DNA of 8,421 bases from an uncultured Collinsella sp. (GCA_900548495.1 URKT01000086.1:1-8421); one strand, 5' to 3'; shown: positions 1 to 6,587, counted from the stretch's first letter. Made by a program: numbers and translations. The notes: a model not told the origin generated them from the sequence alone.

Positions 1-155
1 GTCTCATATCCGCGGATACCGTTCTGTCGGCCCGCACTCCATTCCTTCGGCGGGGTTCCCCAAGTCTGTCGAGGCGCATGCGGAGGGCTCCGCGCGCACA
101 GCGAAATAGGGGGTATCCCCGAAGGCCGCCCGGCTCGCCGGGACGGGGGCCATGT
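1..155. other. Non-coding flank / right end of the IS110 element
   Basis: No credible gene is seen here. The stretch lies just downstream of the transposase stop and probably contains the element's right end. It holds small GC-rich inverted repeats: a perfect 12-bp palindrome TATCCGCGGATA at 7-18, arms GCGGAG/CTCCGC at 80-85 and 88-93, and CCCGGC/GCCGGG at 129-134 and 137-142. None is followed by a T-tract on the minus strand, so none looks like a standard terminator for the transposase. Confidence 0.4.
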
Positions 156-1274
156 CTATTCCGCGCCCTCCCGGCACATCATGCCGAGGGCCCAGAGCCA
201 CCTCACGAGCTCGGCGGCGGCGGCGTTCGCCTTCGCCTGGGGCATGCCCCTCGCGATCATCTCCTCGCGGCGCCGGAGCAGGCGCTCGGACCCCTTCCTC
301 CCGTGCATCCTTATCTCGAGGGGCACGCCCGTGTCCCTCGGCATGAGCTTCGGCTGGTGCCGTGCCGCGGCGTAGCACCATGAGCCCTCAACGGCCAGCT
401 TCCTCACGAGCGCGTTGCCCGCGCCGCTGATGCCTCCGAGCCGCACGGAGTCGCCACTCGACCTCTGACTCGGCGCGAGGCCGAAATAGGCCGTGACCTG
501 CCTTCCGGAACGGAACCTCGTGAAGTCGCCGACCTCGGCCGAGAAGGCCGCGGCCAGCGCGAAGGCGCAGCCCTTGATCGACTGGAGGGCGGCCACCTCC
601 GCGGCGATCGGGCTGGCATCCACGGCGGCCCCGTACTCGGAGAGCAGGTCCGCCCGGGCCTCCGCCGCGGCCTCGACCTCGTTCCTCAGGGCGGCGAGCG
701 CCCGAACCCCGCCATCGTCCTCAGGCCTGACCTTGTCGAGCCACCTCAGGAAGTCGTAGGTCCAGTACTTCCTCGGGTTGCCGGCGGGCGTGGTGCCGCC
801 GTAGACGAACCCCCGCCTTGCGAGGAAGGCGAGCAGCCGCTGCTTGGCGGTCGCCAGGCGCGCGGTCGCCCCGTCGTAGGCGCCGGCGAGGTCCCTGATG
901 CCCTCGACCTCGGGGGAGGGGACCCATACGGGGGAGATGTCGTGGGCGAGTATCGCCTTGGCCATCCTGGCGGCGTCGTTCCTGTCGTTCTTGGAGGCCG
1001 AGTCGGCGGCCGACCTGGGGATCTTCGAGACCGCGGCGACGACGCACTCGACGCCGAGCCCGGCGAGCTCCCTTTGCGGGGCGAAGCCGAGGTAGCCGCT
1101 CTCGTAGGCCGCGAGCGACGGCCCGGGGAACCCATCCATCCACCCGGCGATCTCGCCCCAGGGGTTGCCGGGGAACCTCCTCGTCACGGCCTCGCCGGTG
1201 TCCGCGTCGAGGGCGCAGACGGTGGTCGACCTCAGGTGGACGTCCATCCCGAACGCGGTAGAATGCTTTGGCAT
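156..1274 (-). CDS. IS110-family transposase (DEDD/serine recombinase)
   Basis: This 372-residue protein is full length for the family and intact. The N-terminal RuvC-like DEDD domain shows Asp11 in GMDVH, Glu58 in YESGYLG, and Asp97 and Asp100 in SKNDRNDA. The middle (about 120-230) is charged and probably helical. The C-terminal transposase domain runs from about 231: SIKG, AEVGDFTRF, AYFGLAPSQ, then SSG at 272-274 followed by GGISGAGN, the position of the family's catalytic serine. IS110 enzymes recombine element ends with target DNA and, as shown for IS621-type members, use an element-encoded bridge RNA. The ATG at 1274-1272 is preceded by GGAGG with a 5-nt spacer. All key residues are present, so it may be active. 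No passenger gene is seen. Family assignment is very secure; the specific IS name is unknown. Confidence 0.95.
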   Translation of the reverse strand: MPKHSTAFGMDVHLRSTTVCALDADTGEAVTRRFPGNPWGEIAGWMDGFPGPSLAAYESGYLGFAPQRELAGLGVECVVAAVSKIPRSAADSASKNDRNDAARMAKAILAHDISPVWVPSPEVEGIRDLAGAYDGATARLATAKQRLLAFLARRGFVYGGTTPAGNPRKYWTYDFLRWLDKVRPEDDGGVRALAALRNEVEAAAEARADLLSEYGAAVDASPIAAEVAALQSIKGCAFALAAAFSAEVGDFTRFRSGRQVTAYFGLAPSQRSSGDSVRLGGISGAGNALVRKLAVEGSWCYAAARHQPKLMPRDTGVPLEIRMHGRKGSERLLRRREEMIARGMPQAKANAAAAELVRWLWALGMMCREGAE

Positions 1275-1407
1275 GGGAGCCTCCCAACCTCGTTGCGGCG
1301 CGGCTGCGCCTATGGCACTTCGACATCATTGTCGCAGCCCCGACCCGCGGTCACGAGCGGGGGCTCCTATCTTTTTAGTGCCCTCGGATTGGGTCATAGT
1401 GTCTGTC
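1275..1407 (-). ncRNA. Candidate IS110 bridge RNA / structured transposase leader
   Basis: In the IS110 group the bridge RNA is encoded in the non-coding left end, upstream of and on the same strand as the transposase. This segment sits there and is rich in potential stems. One has outer arms AGCCCC (1336-1341) and GGGGCT (1360-1365) with a further CGC/GCG helix inside. A 5-bp hairpin spans 1321-1334 with a 4-nt loop. Another spans 1297-1310 with GGCGC/GCGCC arms. A 7-nt complementarity, 1297-1303 against 1407-1413, could alternatively close the whole region. Limits, fold and guide loops are unverified; the transposase ribosome binding site lies at the 3' edge. Confidence 0.35.
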
Positions 1408-1432
1408 CGCGCCAAAACATCGGCGTTGCCGG

Positions 1433-1482
1433 GCCGGCACTTGGGGACGTTCCTTTTCTGCCGGCACCTGGGGACACTCCTT
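1433..1482. repeat. Tandem pair of 23-bp intergenic repeats
   Basis: Two direct copies of a 23-bp unit lie at 1433-1455 and 1460-1482 (period 27), matching at 20 of 23 positions. Each starts GCCGGCAC, has the core TGGGGAC and ends TCCTT. They sit between the IS110 left end and the recQ promoter. The unit resembles short dispersed intergenic repeats of the REP type, some of which are moved by Y1 (IS200-like, RAYT) transposases; that link is inference, and no Y1 transposase is in the window. A 9-nt inverted match to the core (TCCCCAAGT, 57-65) lies on the far side of the transposase. Confidence 0.6.
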
Positions 1483-1527
1483 AGCCGTTGGGGGCGTTCT
1501 TAAACGACTAGTCTGGGCGGCGGCCGT

Positions 1528-1556
1528 GTGCTGCTGTCCGCGTGGCGGCGTATAAT
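1528..1556 (+). promoter_or_regulatory. recQ promoter
   Basis: A perfect -10 hexamer TATAAT lies at 1551-1556. No good -35 is found 16-18 nt upstream (the 17-nt position reads GTGCTG). Transcription would start near 1563, leaving a leader of about 25 nt with AGGAAA at 1580-1585 before the recQ ATG. Confidence 0.5.
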
Positions 1557-1587
1557 CGGCGGCAGATGACTTGGACGTTAGGAAACC

Positions 1588-3570
1588 ATGACCGATAGCA
1601 TGCAGCAGATGGCGCTCGACACGCTCGGCGCCTATTTTGGCTACACCTCGTTTCGCCCGGGACAGGACCGCATGGTCGATGCGATCCTTGCCGGTCGTGA
1701 TGCGCTGGGTGTTATGCCCACGGGCGCCGGCAAGTCCATTTGCTACCAGGTGCCCGCGCTCATGCTGCCCGGCATCACCTTTGTGGTGAGTCCGCTGCTG
1801 TCGCTTATGGAGGACCAGACCCGCGCGCTGCTCGCGGCGGGTGCGCGTCCCAGTTATCTCAACTCCAGCCTTACCCCGGCCCAGCAAAATACCGTGCTCA
1901 AGCGGGCGCGCGAGGGCCGCTACCAGCTTATGTATGTGGCGCCCGAGCGTCTGCTCGAGCCGCGCTTTCTGGCCTTTGCGCAGGAAGCTGCGGCCGAAGG
2001 CGGCATCGGCGTTCCGCTCGTGGCCATTGACGAGGCTCACTGCGTGAGCCAGTGGGGCCAGGATTTCCGTCCCGCTTACTTGCAGATTCGCGAGTTTATC
2101 GATTCGCTGCCGCGGCGCCCGATCGTGGCGGCGTTTACCGCCACGGCGACCGAGCGCGTGCGCGCGGACATTCAGCAGATGCTCGGCCTGCAAAACCCCG
2201 CGACGGTGGTGACGGGCTTCGATCGCAAGAACCTCTACTTTGGCTGCGAGGAGATGGGCGACAAGGCCAAGGCCGCGTGGGTGCGTGACTACGTGATCGC
2301 GCATTCGAGCGAGAGCGGCATCGTGTATTGCTCGACCCGCAAGACGGTCGATGCGCTGGCAGGCGAGCTTGCCGAGGCACTGGGCCCCAGCGGCATTCGC
2401 GTTGGCCGCTACCATGCCGGCATGGGCAACGACGCCCGCCGGCAAAGCCAGCGCGCCTTTATCGACGACGATATCCAGGTGATGGTTGCCACCAACGCCT
2501 TTGGTATGGGCATCGACAAGCCCAACGTGCGCTACGTGATCCACAACAACGTGCCCGAGAGCATCGAGGCCTACTACCAGGAGGCGGGTCGAGCCGGCCG
2601 CGATGGCGACCCGGCCAGCTGCCACCTGCTGTGGAACGGCAACGATTTTCGCATGCGTCGCTTTCTGATCGACCGCGGCGATGCTGCCGATGAGGCGCTC
2701 GACGACGAGCAGCGCGCATGGGCGCTCCAGAACCGCTACCGCCTGCTCAGCCAGATGGAGGGCTACTGCAATACTACCGGCTGCCTGCGCGAATACATGC
2801 TGCGCTACTTTGGCGACGAGGCCGCGGCCGAGCATGCTGCTGCGGCTGGTGCGGGCGCCACCGCCACGGATGACGCCGAGGGCTGCGGCAACTGCAGCAA
2901 CTGCCTCACGCAGTTCGAGGTCGAGGACGTCACCGATATGGCCCGCGCCGCCGTGCGCTACGTGGCCGCGCGACCCATGCGCTTTGGCAAGTCGCTGATC
3001 GCCGACGTGCTCCACGGCGGCAACACCGAGCGCATTCGCCAGATGCATCTGGACGAGGACCGTGGCTACGGTGAGCTGTCGAGCGAATCGGTCGGGCGCA
3101 TCAAGGACATCATCGGCCAGCTGTGCGGCCGCGGTTATCTGGCTACCTCGCAGGGGCAGTACCCGGTCGTGGGGCTGGGTCCGCGTGCCGTCGAGGTCGA
3201 GGATGAGGCGTTTGCCTTTACCGTTAAGCGTCGCGCGTCCAAGCGCAAGGCCTCGGCCCGCGCCCGCCGCGCCGTCGATCTGCTGCGCGAGGAGGCCGAG
3301 CTGGATCAGCGCCCACGCGTGGGCGACGATGCCGAGTTGTTCGAGCGCCTGCGTGCCCTGCGCAAGGAGATCTCGACCGAGCTGGAGATGGCGCCGTATA
3401 TGGTCTTTTCCGACAAGGCCCTGCGCGGTCTGTGCCGCCTGCGTCCACAGACGCGCGACGAGCTTATCCAGGTCAACGGCATTGGCGAGAAAAAGGCCGA
3501 CGCCTTTGGCGAGCAGTTTATGGCGGCGATTGAAGAGTTTGAGTCCGAGCATGCACGGGATGGAGCGTAA
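1588..3570 (+). CDS. recQ: ATP-dependent DNA helicase RecQ
   Basis: RecQ is a 3'-5' superfamily 2 helicase that acts in recombination and stalled-fork repair. The 660-residue protein has all motifs in order: motif 0 FGYTSFRPGQ (17-26), Walker A MPTGAGKS (43-50, Lys49), DEAH (148-151) followed by the aromatic-rich loop SQWGQDFRPAY (154-164), motif III TATAT (184-188), motif V around VATNAFGMGID (300-310) and motif VI QEAGRAGRDG (331-340). Zinc cysteines are Cys399, Cys433, Cys436 and Cys439. A winged-helix RQC region follows (about 445-545), then a basic linker (548-561), then an HRDC domain (about 583-655). An Ala-rich insert (about 411-430) separates the first zinc cysteine from the other three. 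The ATG at 1588 follows AGGAAA; Met5 is a less likely start. The GntR gene begins 2 nt after the stop, suggesting co-transcription. Confidence 0.97.
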   Translation: MTDSMQQMALDTLGAYFGYTSFRPGQDRMVDAILAGRDALGVMPTGAGKSICYQVPALMLPGITFVVSPLLSLMEDQTRALLAAGARPSYLNSSLTPAQQNTVLKRAREGRYQLMYVAPERLLEPRFLAFAQEAAAEGGIGVPLVAIDEAHCVSQWGQDFRPAYLQIREFIDSLPRRPIVAAFTATATERVRADIQQMLGLQNPATVVTGFDRKNLYFGCEEMGDKAKAAWVRDYVIAHSSESGIVYCSTRKTVDALAGELAEALGPSGIRVGRYHAGMGNDARRQSQRAFIDDDIQVMVATNAFGMGIDKPNVRYVIHNNVPESIEAYYQEAGRAGRDGDPASCHLLWNGNDFRMRRFLIDRGDAADEALDDEQRAWALQNRYRLLSQMEGYCNTTGCLREYMLRYFGDEAAAEHAAAAGAGATATDDAEGCGNCSNCLTQFEVEDVTDMARAAVRYVAARPMRFGKSLIADVLHGGNTERIRQMHLDEDRGYGELSSESVGRIKDIIGQLCGRGYLATSQGQYPVVGLGPRAVEVEDEAFAFTVKRRASKRKASARARRAVDLLREEAELDQRPRVGDDAELFERLRALRKEISTELEMAPYMVFSDKALRGLCRLRPQTRDELIQVNGIGEKKADAFGEQFMAAIEEFESEHARDGA

Positions 3571-3572
3571 CG

Positions 3573-4328
3573 ATGGCATTCGACGATAAAACCGAGCGCA
3601 CTGAGGTATCCGCCGTTCCGCTGTACCAGCAGGTTATGGACGACCTAAAGGGCGAGATCGCGCGTGGCGTGTACGCATCCGGCTCGCGCATTCCTTCCGA
3701 GATGGAGCTCGCTAAGTCCTATGGTGTGGGACGCGTCACCGTGCGCCGCGCCATTGAGGAGCTGTCGCGCGCGGGGTATCTCAACCGCCAGCAGGGGAGG
3801 GGCACGTTCGTGTGCGCGCCCAAGCTCAAGCGCAAGATTGTCCAGAAGGGTGACGTTCAGAGCTTTTCCGAGGGTTGCGCTGCCAACGACATGGTGGCCG
3901 GAGCACGCCTGGTGTCGCGCACGGTGGTTGCGGCGACGCGCGAGGACGCGGCGTTTTTTGGGGTGGAACCCGGCTGCGAGCTCATCGTGGTCGAGCGTGT
4001 GCGCACGGCAGACGGCGTGCCCGTCATGCTCGAGAACAACGCCTTTGTGCTGGCTGACCATCCCTATCTGCAGACGCTTGCCGACGAGGACCTCACCGAT
4101 AACTCAATCTTTGCGCTCGTTGCCGAGCATTCGGGCCGCGCGCCGCTCAAATCCGACCCTTGTACCGTGGAGATTGCGCTTGCCGACGCTCAAGTCGCGC
4201 CACTGCTCGAGATCCCGGTCGGTGAGCCACTCTTCTATATGGAGGCGTACTTTACCGATGCGGACGAGCGGCCCTTGCTGCTCGGACGCCAAAAGATCGT
4301 GGGCTCGCGCTACGTGTTCGACATCTAA
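3573..4328 (+). CDS. GntR-family (HutC/UTRA) transcriptional regulator
   Basis: This 251-residue protein has the classic two-domain plan. An N-terminal winged helix-turn-helix (about 16-80) shows PLYQQVMDDLKGEI, GSRIPSEMELAKSYGVGRVT and GYLNRQQGRGTFV. A UTRA effector-binding domain covers about 95-250, ending with the family-typical GRQKIVGSRYVFDI. UTRA regulators usually bind a phosphorylated sugar or amine metabolite and repress a nearby operon. FrlR-type members control fructosamine catabolism in Bacillus, which fits the SIS-domain gene 144 nt downstream; that regulatory link is inference. The ATG at 3573 is 2 nt beyond the recQ stop, with GGAG (3562-3565) inside the recQ end, so translation is probably coupled. 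No terminator is seen after the gene, so read-through into the next gene is possible. Effector unknown. Confidence 0.93.
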   Translation: MAFDDKTERTEVSAVPLYQQVMDDLKGEIARGVYASGSRIPSEMELAKSYGVGRVTVRRAIEELSRAGYLNRQQGRGTFVCAPKLKRKIVQKGDVQSFSEGCAANDMVAGARLVSRTVVAATREDAAFFGVEPGCELIVVERVRTADGVPVMLENNAFVLADHPYLQTLADEDLTDNSIFALVAEHSGRAPLKSDPCTVEIALADAQVAPLLEIPVGEPLFYMEAYFTDADERPLLLGRQKIVGSRYVFDI

Positions 4329-4337
4329 CGTCCATAG

Positions 4338-4354
4338 ATAGAACAACATAGAAC
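4338..4354 (+). promoter_or_regulatory. Operator-like direct repeat, copy 1
   Basis: The 17-mer ATAGAACAACATAGAAC is two ATAGAAC heptamers set 10 bp apart, so both fall on the same face of the helix. It recurs with one mismatch at 4400-4416, 62 bp downstream (close to six helical turns). It sits upstream of the predicted promoter, just after the GntR gene. Binding by that regulator is inference. Confidence 0.5.
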
Positions 4355-4361
4355 AAGTTTG

Positions 4362-4376
4362 GTGAAATGACTTCAC
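4362..4376. promoter_or_regulatory. Inverted repeat overlapping the -35
   Basis: GTGAA (4362-4366) and TTCAC (4372-4376) are perfect inverted 5-mers separated by 5 nt, and the right arm overlaps the predicted -35. The arms resemble a Rex half-site pair, but Rex sites have a 4-nt spacer between these arms and flanking TT/AA, so a Rex call is not supported. It could be a second operator. Confidence 0.3.
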
Positions 4377-4400
4377 GAGCGTCGTCGTGCGTGCTATAAA
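4372..4400 (+). promoter_or_regulatory. Promoter of the SIS-domain gene
   Basis: A -35 TTCACG (4372-4377, 4/6 to consensus) and a -10 TATAAA (4395-4400, 5/6) are separated by exactly 17 nt. The predicted start near 4407 lies inside operator-like copy 2, which suits repression. The leader is about 65 nt. Confidence 0.55.
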
Positions 4401-4416
4401 TAGGACAACATAGAAC
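4400..4416 (+). promoter_or_regulatory. Operator-like direct repeat, copy 2
   Basis: ATAGGACAACATAGAAC matches copy 1 at 16 of 17 positions. It begins on the last base of the -10 box and covers the predicted transcription start, where a bound repressor would block initiation. Confidence 0.5.
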
Positions 4417-4472
4417 GACCGCAGGTACGAGCTGTCGTCGTTCAAAACCGCCACACAAGGAGGAAAACCAGG

Positions 4473-5441
4473 ATGAACGCACATGATCTGGTTCAGGAAA
4501 TCATCGAGCGCAAGGGCAAGATTGAGAACGTCTTTTGGATCGCTTGCGGCGGTTCGATGATCGACCTGATGCCGGCCAACGAGCTGCTCAAGCGCGAGGC
4601 CACCACGTTTACCTCGACGGTCTACACTGCACGCGAGTTTTGCCTGATGGCCCCCAAGAGCCTAGGGCCGAAGTCGCTCGTTATTGCCTGCAGCCACAGC
4701 GGCAACACGCAGGAGGTCGTCGACGGCTGCGAGATGGCGCTGGCTGCCGGCGCCGAGGTCGTTGCCCTCACCGACTGCGAGGGCTCCAAGATCGACAACG
4801 GCAAGTGGACCACCTGGGTCTACCCCTGGGGCGAGGGCGTGCCGCAGGCCGAGGTGCCTCAGGGTATCGGCGCTCTGATCGCCGCCGAGCTGCTCGACCA
4901 GCAGGAAGGCTACGAGGCACTCGCCGACATGTACGAGGGTCTTAAGCAGATGGACGCGCTGCTGCCCGCCGCGCGCGAGAAGGTCAACGCCGAGCTGGGT
5001 ACCCGTTTTGCCGAGCTCTGCCAGCAGCACGAGTTCTTCTATATTCTGGGATCCGGCCCCAACTTTAGCCAGACCTACGCCATGGCGATTTGCTCGCTTA
5101 TGGAGATGCAGTGGCAGCACTGCTGCTACATCCACTCCGGCGAGTATTTCCACGGTCCTTTCGAGGCTACCGAGCCCGGCGTGTTCTACTTTGTGCAGCT
5201 CGGATCGGGCGAGTGCCGCCCCATGGAGGAGCGCGCGCTGGCGTTCCTCAACACGCACACCGATACGGTTATGGTGCTCGATGCACTCGAGTACGGCGTG
5301 GGCGAGGTGCCCGCCAGCGTGCGTTCGTACCTGGAGCCGATATTCTTCTACAACATGAGCTGCGAGCTGCGCGCCGCCCGCGGAAAGGTGTTCGACCACA
5401 GCCCTGAGATTCGTCGCTACATGGGCATCGAGCAGTACTAG
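4473..5441 (+). CDS. SIS-domain sugar isomerase/deglycase, FrlB/FraB-like
   Basis: This 322-residue cytosolic protein has two SIS (sugar isomerase) domains, about 18-140 and 178-320. The first shows FWIACGGS (21-28) and the phosphosugar-binding SHSGNTQE (74-81). The second shows ILGSGPN (191-197), SLMEMQWQH and SGEYFHGPFE (222-231), where Glu224 and His227 sit in the likely active site. The C-terminus HSPEIRRYMGIEQY resembles FrlB, which splits fructoselysine 6-phosphate into glucose 6-phosphate and lysine; FraB and GfrF do the same for related sugar-amines. Length fits that family (roughly 320-350). It lacks the glutaminase domain of GlmS. The ATG follows a strong AAGGAGG (4457-4463). A GntR/UTRA gene lies upstream, but no kinase or transporter is in view. 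The SIS call is secure, the deglycase role likely, the substrate unknown. Confidence 0.85.
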   Translation: MNAHDLVQEIIERKGKIENVFWIACGGSMIDLMPANELLKREATTFTSTVYTAREFCLMAPKSLGPKSLVIACSHSGNTQEVVDGCEMALAAGAEVVALTDCEGSKIDNGKWTTWVYPWGEGVPQAEVPQGIGALIAAELLDQQEGYEALADMYEGLKQMDALLPAAREKVNAELGTRFAELCQQHEFFYILGSGPNFSQTYAMAICSLMEMQWQHCCYIHSGEYFHGPFEATEPGVFYFVQLGSGECRPMEERALAFLNTHTDTVMVLDALEYGVGEVPASVRSYLEPIFFYNMSCELRAARGKVFDHSPEIRRYMGIEQY

Positions 5442-5489
5442 GTAACGGGAAAAGCATTCACCTTCGATTCGCAAGCGAACAGCGTGCGT

Positions 5490-5531
5490 AAAAAGCGGGC
5501 CGCGCCGGTGGGTTTCCGGCGCGGCCCGCTT
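5490..5531 (-). terminator. Intrinsic terminator of the dehydrogenase gene
   Basis: A perfect 16-bp GC-rich stem pairs 5493-5508 with 5516-5531 around a 7-nt loop. On the minus strand it runs into TTTTT (5494-5490), a good intrinsic terminator 42 nt past the dehydrogenase stop. On the plus strand only TTAGTAT follows, so stopping of the converging SIS transcript would be weaker. A small TTCGC/GCGAA hairpin lies at 5468-5479. Confidence 0.85.
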
Positions 5532-5572
5532 AGTATCGCGCATAGATTCGCAAGGTTGCGGCAGCCAGCGGC

Positions 5573-6550
5573 TTACTTGGCGTCGTAGGCCTCGGTATCC
5601 CACCAGTCGAGCTGGGCGATGTTGTCGCGGATGTGCTGGCAGCTCTTGTGGAAGCCCTCGAGCTCGTGCTCGGAAAGGTCGAGTGTGTAGACCTCCTCGA
5701 CGCCCTCGGCACCGATCACGCACGGCAGGGAGGTAAAGATACCCTCCTCGCCATACTGGCCGGTCATAAGCGTAGAGGCCGAAAGCACGGCGTGCTCGTT
5801 GTGCAGCACGGCGGCGCAGACGCGCGCGGCGGAGTTGGCAACGGCGTACTCGGTGCACTGCTTGCCCTGGTAGGTCACATAGCCGCCCTTGCGTGCAAGC
5901 TCCTCGACCTCCATGTGGTCGAAGGCGTACTTGTCGGGGTTCTCGGCCTGAAGCTCGTTGAGGTTTTTGCCAGCGATGGTTGCGGCCTTAAAGGCAGCAA
6001 GCTGGCTAAAGCCGTGCTCGCCGATCATGTAGGCGTCGATGGACTTGGGGCTCACGCCGACCTTCTTGGAGATCTCGGTGCGCAAGCGGGCGGAGTCCAG
6101 ACCGCAGCCCGAGCCGATGATCTTCTTGGGATCGTAGCCGGTCAGGTGCCACAGCTCGGTGCACACGACGTCGCAGGGGTTGGAGATGCTCACGAAGATG
6201 CCGTCAAAGCCGGCGTCGACGATGCGCTTGGCAAAGGAGCGGGCGGCGTCGGTGGTAAAGAACAGCTCGCCGTCGCGGTTGCCGGCGGCCAGCGCGACCT
6301 TGCCGGCAGCGTTGACGATGACGTCGCAGCAGGCAAGCTCCTCGTAGTGGTCGTAGCAGTTGACGATCTTGGTGTTGTACGGGACAAACGAAAGGGAGTC
6401 GCGCAGGTCCTGGACCTCGGACGTCACTTTGGCCTCGTTGATATCGCACAGGTACAGCTCATCGGCAATGCCCTGCATGAGCAGGCTGTTGGCGACATGT
6501 GCTCCTACGTGGCCCTGGCCGACCACACCGATCTTACGCGTCTGGTACAT
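5573..6550 (-). CDS. L-lactate / L-2-hydroxyisocaproate dehydrogenase family
   Basis: This 325-residue NAD-dependent enzyme of the LDH/MDH superfamily interconverts 2-oxo acids and L-2-hydroxy acids. It has a Rossmann GQGHVG (11-16), Asp36 at the end of strand 2 favouring NAD, ISNPCDV (122-128), and the catalytic set Asp152 and Arg155 in LDSARLR with His179 in GEHG. The substrate loop reads KVALAAGNRDGE with Arg92 and lacks the usual QKPGETR of lactate dehydrogenase. With ARKGGYVTYQGK (219-230) it is closer to L-2-hydroxyisocaproate dehydrogenase (L-HicDH) of lactobacilli, so branched or larger 2-oxo acids are possible substrates; pyruvate remains possible. The ATG at 6550 follows AAAGGA by 7 nt; an in-frame start at 6643 lies upstream of the predicted promoter and was not used. 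Single gene with its own terminator, divergent from metA. Confidence 0.9.
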   Translation of the reverse strand: MYQTRKIGVVGQGHVGAHVANSLLMQGIADELYLCDINEAKVTSEVQDLRDSLSFVPYNTKIVNCYDHYEELACCDVIVNAAGKVALAAGNRDGELFFTTDAARSFAKRIVDAGFDGIFVSISNPCDVVCTELWHLTGYDPKKIIGSGCGLDSARLRTEISKKVGVSPKSIDAYMIGEHGFSQLAAFKAATIAGKNLNELQAENPDKYAFDHMEVEELARKGGYVTYQGKQCTEYAVANSAARVCAAVLHNEHAVLSASTLMTGQYGEEGIFTSLPCVIGAEGVEEVYTLDLSEHELEGFHKSCQHIRDNIAQLDWWDTEAYDAK

Positions 6551-6587
6551 ATACGTATCCTTTCGGCCGAGTTTTTCGCGTCGAACC

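Larger units (their letters stand above)
64..1407 (-). mobile_element. IS110-family insertion sequence (ends tentative)
   Basis: The intact IS110 transposase defines the element; its limits are inferred. IS110 elements usually lack clear terminal inverted repeats and are about 1.2-1.6 kb. The 7-mer GTCTGTC occurs in direct orientation at 64-70 and 1401-1407, which would give an element of about 1.34 kb, the expected size. A 7-bp match between two such flanks is expected by chance once or twice, so these ends are only a working proposal. A longer non-coding segment lies upstream of the transposase (the IS110-group left end, at high coordinates here) and a shorter one downstream. The DNA looks more GC-rich than the neighbouring recQ. 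Confidence 0.45.

Noticed and set aside
7..18. Perfect 12-bp palindrome TATCCGCGGATA
   Set aside because: One or two such palindromes are expected by chance in a window of this size; no supporting context.
1336..1376. Plus-strand intrinsic terminator (stem followed by TTTTT)
   Set aside because: The T-run starts 6 nt after the stem and no plus-strand gene lies upstream; the stem is better explained as part of the IS leader structure.
1375..3579. Long minus-strand open frame opposite recQ
   Set aside because: It is a by-product of high-GC codon bias; the plus strand carries a complete RecQ with all motifs, and the antisense product shows no recognisable domain.
4361..4377. Rex redox-repressor site
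   Set aside because: The spacer is 5 nt instead of 4 and the flanking TT/AA are missing.
4662..5858. Minus-strand open frame across the SIS gene and the dehydrogenase end
   Set aside because: It runs through the strong terminator hairpin and overlaps two well-supported genes; Arg/Ala-rich shadow translation.
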